Assembly (NCBI GenBank): GCA_947650365.1
Contig: OX393553.1
Span: 40,223,949-40,287,948, forward strand
Length of the DNA stretch: 64,000 nt
Source of the DNA: Chamaelirium japonicum
Taxonomy: Eukaryota > Streptophyta > Magnoliopsida > Liliales > Melanthiaceae
Reading direction: 5' to 3'
A program made the position numbers and the translations under genes. Below the pieces are notes generated by a model. That model was not told where the DNA came from, did no database searches, and saw only the letters and a program-made list of their open reading frames with translations. Positions within the stretch are counted from its first letter, which is position 1. Each line of letters starts with the position of its first letter. Shown in pieces: positions 61,201 through 64,000 of the stretch.

Positions 61201-64000
61201 CTAATTCATTCGTACGATCCATTCTAATTCCTTCGTACGATCCATTCTAATTCATTCGTATGTATCCATTCTAATTCATTCGCACAATCCATTCTAATTC
61301 ATTAATACGATCCATTCTAATTCATTCGTACGACGCACGATCCATTCTAATTCATTCATACAATCCAATCTAATTCATTCATACGATCCATTCTTATTCA
61401 TTCGTATGTATCCATTCTAATTCATTCATACGATCCATTCTAATTCATTCGTACGATTAGAATGGATCGTACGAATGAATTAGAATGGATACATTCGTAC
61501 GAATGAATTAGAACGAGGAATTAGAATGGATCGTGCAAATGAATAAGAATGGATCGTACAAAGGAATTAGAATGGATCGTACGAATGAATTAGAATGGAA
61601 ACATTCGTGCGAATGAATTAGAATGGATCGTACGAATGAATTAGAATGGATTGTGCGAATGAATTAGAATGGATCGTACGAATGAATAAGAATGGATACA
61701 TTTGTGCGAATGAATTAGAATGGATCATACGAATGAGTAAGAATGGATCGTACATTCGTGCGAATGAATTAGAATGGATTGTATGAATGAATTAGATTGG
61801 ATCGTATAAATGAATTAGAATGGATCGTACGTATGAATTAGAATGGATACATTCATGGGAATGAATAAGAATGGATCGTACGAATGAACTAGAATGGATC
61901 GTATTCATACGATCCATTCTAAATCCTTCGTACGATCCATTCTAATTCATTCATACGATCCATTCTAATTCATTCATACGATCCATTCTAATTCATTCGC
62001 ACGATCCATTCTAATTCATTCGTATGATCCATTCTAATTCATTCATACGATCCATTCTAATTCATTCGCACAAATGTATACTACGAAGGAATTACATTGG
62101 ATATATTCGTGCAAATGAATTAGAATTGATCGTATGAATGAATTAGAATGGATCGTACAAATGAATTAGAATGGATCGTACGAATGAATTAGAATGGATC
62201 GTACGAATGAATTAGAAATGGATCGTACAAATGAAATTAGAATGGATCGTATGAATGAAATAGAATGGATCGTATGAATTAGAATGGATCGTACGAAGGA
62301 TTTAGAATGGATCGTATGAAAGAATTAGAATGGGTACATTCGTGCGAATGAATTAGAATGGATCATACGAATGAGTAAGAATGGATCGTACGAATGAAAT
62401 AGAATGGATTGTACGAATGAATTAGAATGGATTCATTCATGCGAATGAATTAGTATGGATCGTGCGAATGAATTTGAATGGATCGTACGAATGAATTAGA
62501 ATGGATCGTACGAATGAATTAGAATGGATCGTACGAATGAATTAGAATCGATACATTCGTGCGAATGAATTAGAATAGATCGTACGAATGAGTAAGAATG
62601 GATCGTACGGATGAAATAGAATGGATTGTACGAATGAATTAGAATGGATCGTACGAATGAATTAGAATGGATCGTGTGAAAGAATTAGAATGGATTGTAC
62701 GAATGAATTAGAATGGATCGTACGAATGAATTAGAATGGATCGTGTGAAAGAATTAGAATGGATTGTATGAATGAATTAGAATGGATCGTATGAATGAAT
62801 TAGAATGGATTGTGCGAATGAATTAGAATGGATCGTACGTATGAATTAGAATGGATCGTACGAATGAATTAGAATGTATCGTGCGAATGAATTAGAATGG
62901 ATCGTATGAATGAATTGGAATGGATCGTATGAATGAATTAGATTGGATTGTATGAATGAATTAGATTGGATCGTATAAATGATTTAGAATGGATCGTGCA
63001 AATGAATTAGAATGGATCGTACGAAGGAATTAGAATGGATCGTACGAATGAATTAGAATGGATCGTATGACGTGTGAAAGAATTAGAATGGATTGTATGA
63101 ATGAATTAGAATCGTACGAATGAATTAGAATGGATACATTCGTGCGAATGAATTAGAATGGATCGTATGAATGAATTAGATTGGATCATATTAATGAATT
63201 AGAATGGATCGTGCGAATGAATTAGAATGGATCGTACGAATGAATTAGAATGGATACATTCGTGCGAATGAATTAGAATGGATCATATGAAAGATATAGA
63301 ATGGATCGTATGAGTGAATTCGAATGGATTGTACGAATGAATTAGAATAGATTGTGCGAATGAGTAAGAATGGATCGTACGAAGGAATTAGATTGGATCG
63401 TATGAATGAATTAGAATGGATCGTGCGAATGAATTAGAATGGATCGTATGAATGAATTAGAATGGATCGTGTACGTACGATCCCTTCTAATTCCTTCGTA
63501 CGATCCATTCTATTTCATTCGTACGATCCATTCTTATTCATTCGCACAATCTATTCTAATTCGATCATTCGTACGATCCATTCTAATTCATTAGCACGAT
63601 CCATTCTAATTCATTCGTACGATCCATTCTATTTCATTCGTACGATCCATTCTAATTCATTCGTACGATCCATTCTAATTCATTCGTACGATCCATTCTA
63701 ATTCATTCATACGATCCATTCTAATTCATTCGCACAAATGTATCCATTCTAATTCATTCATATGTTTCATTCTAATTCCTTCGTACGAATGTATCCACTC
63801 TAATTCATTCGTACGATCCATTCTAATTCATTCGCATGATCCTTCTAATTCATTCGTACGATCCATTCTAATTCATTCGCACGATCCATTCTAATTCATT
63901 CATACGATCCAATCTAATTCATTCATACGATCCATTCTAATTCATTCGCACGATCCATTCTAATTCATTCGTACAATCCATTCTTACTCATTCGTACGAT

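Larger units (their letters stand above)
24048..64000. repeat. Satellite array C: 40 kb of 23/28-bp units with about 70 strand switches
   Basis: The array consists only of the units described for array A and continues beyond the window. Blocks in reverse orientation (ATTCTAATTC) alternate with forward blocks (GAATTAGAAT). Examples of block starts: reverse 24048, forward 24549, reverse 24687, forward 24955, reverse 25027, forward 26655, reverse 26941, forward 27641, reverse 28592, forward 29882, reverse 34090, forward 40288, forward 43470, reverse 46979, forward 55916, forward 62083, reverse 63476. Block lengths run from about 25 bp to about 2.75 kb. All open frames here are repeat readings with a 23-residue period. 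No gene, rRNA or mobile element is visible in these 40 kb. Confidence 0.97.

Noticed and set aside
24048..64000. CRISPR-like array of short direct repeats
   Set aside because: The units adjoin without unique spacers, change orientation, and the setting is a plant genome with LTR retrotransposons. It is satellite DNA.
24048..64000. Telomere-type or rDNA spacer repeat
   Set aside because: The unit has no TTTAGGG-like core and no rRNA sequence is linked to it. A centromeric role cannot be judged from sequence alone.

Overview
The window looks like heterochromatin from a flowering-plant nuclear genome. Three things point to this: a plant-type Ty1/copia element with a tRNA-iMet primer binding site, a Ty3/gypsy element with the GGCGCC-type primer binding site common in the plant Tat/Athila group, and more than 40 kb of a short AT-rich satellite. 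I see no host gene, rRNA or tRNA. The species cannot be named from what is here.

Layout. 1-690 is a worn LTR fragment related to the copia LTR further right. 728-3085 is satellite array A, all in one orientation. 3086-5428 is an unclassified insert with a long pyrimidine-rich tract and no supported gene. 5429-7076 is satellite array B, which flips orientation several times. 7082-24042 is one complete Ty3/gypsy-type element (two LTRs, PBS, PPT, target duplication AGCAC) lying on the minus strand. 24048-64000 is satellite array C, which runs off the window.

The gypsy element is itself interrupted by a complete 9,990-bp Ty1/copia element at 9358-19347 (two 2,131-bp LTRs, target duplication TTTCT), also on the minus strand. 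The copia element carries the only convincing coding sequence. Its gag-pol is cut into three pieces by one frame change and one in-frame stop. The gypsy element has lost almost all of gag-pol. A short scrap resembling the C-terminal end of integrase sits between its leader and a long repeat-rich 3' region made of 107-bp hairpin repeats, AGTCACGGG motifs and palindromic 18-bp GATCGG repeats.

The satellite has a 23-bp unit and a 28-bp variant. Spacings between 28-bp units follow 28 + 23n (97, 120, 143, 350 bp). In array C the repeats switch strand about 70 times in 40 kb, and some switch points are perfect palindromes that recur at distant positions. Higher-order repeats of exactly 1,112 bp and 350 bp are present.

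The order of events is clear: satellite first, then gypsy (about 2% LTR divergence outside its tandem repeats), then copia (about 0.8% LTR divergence). All mismatch counts were made by eye.
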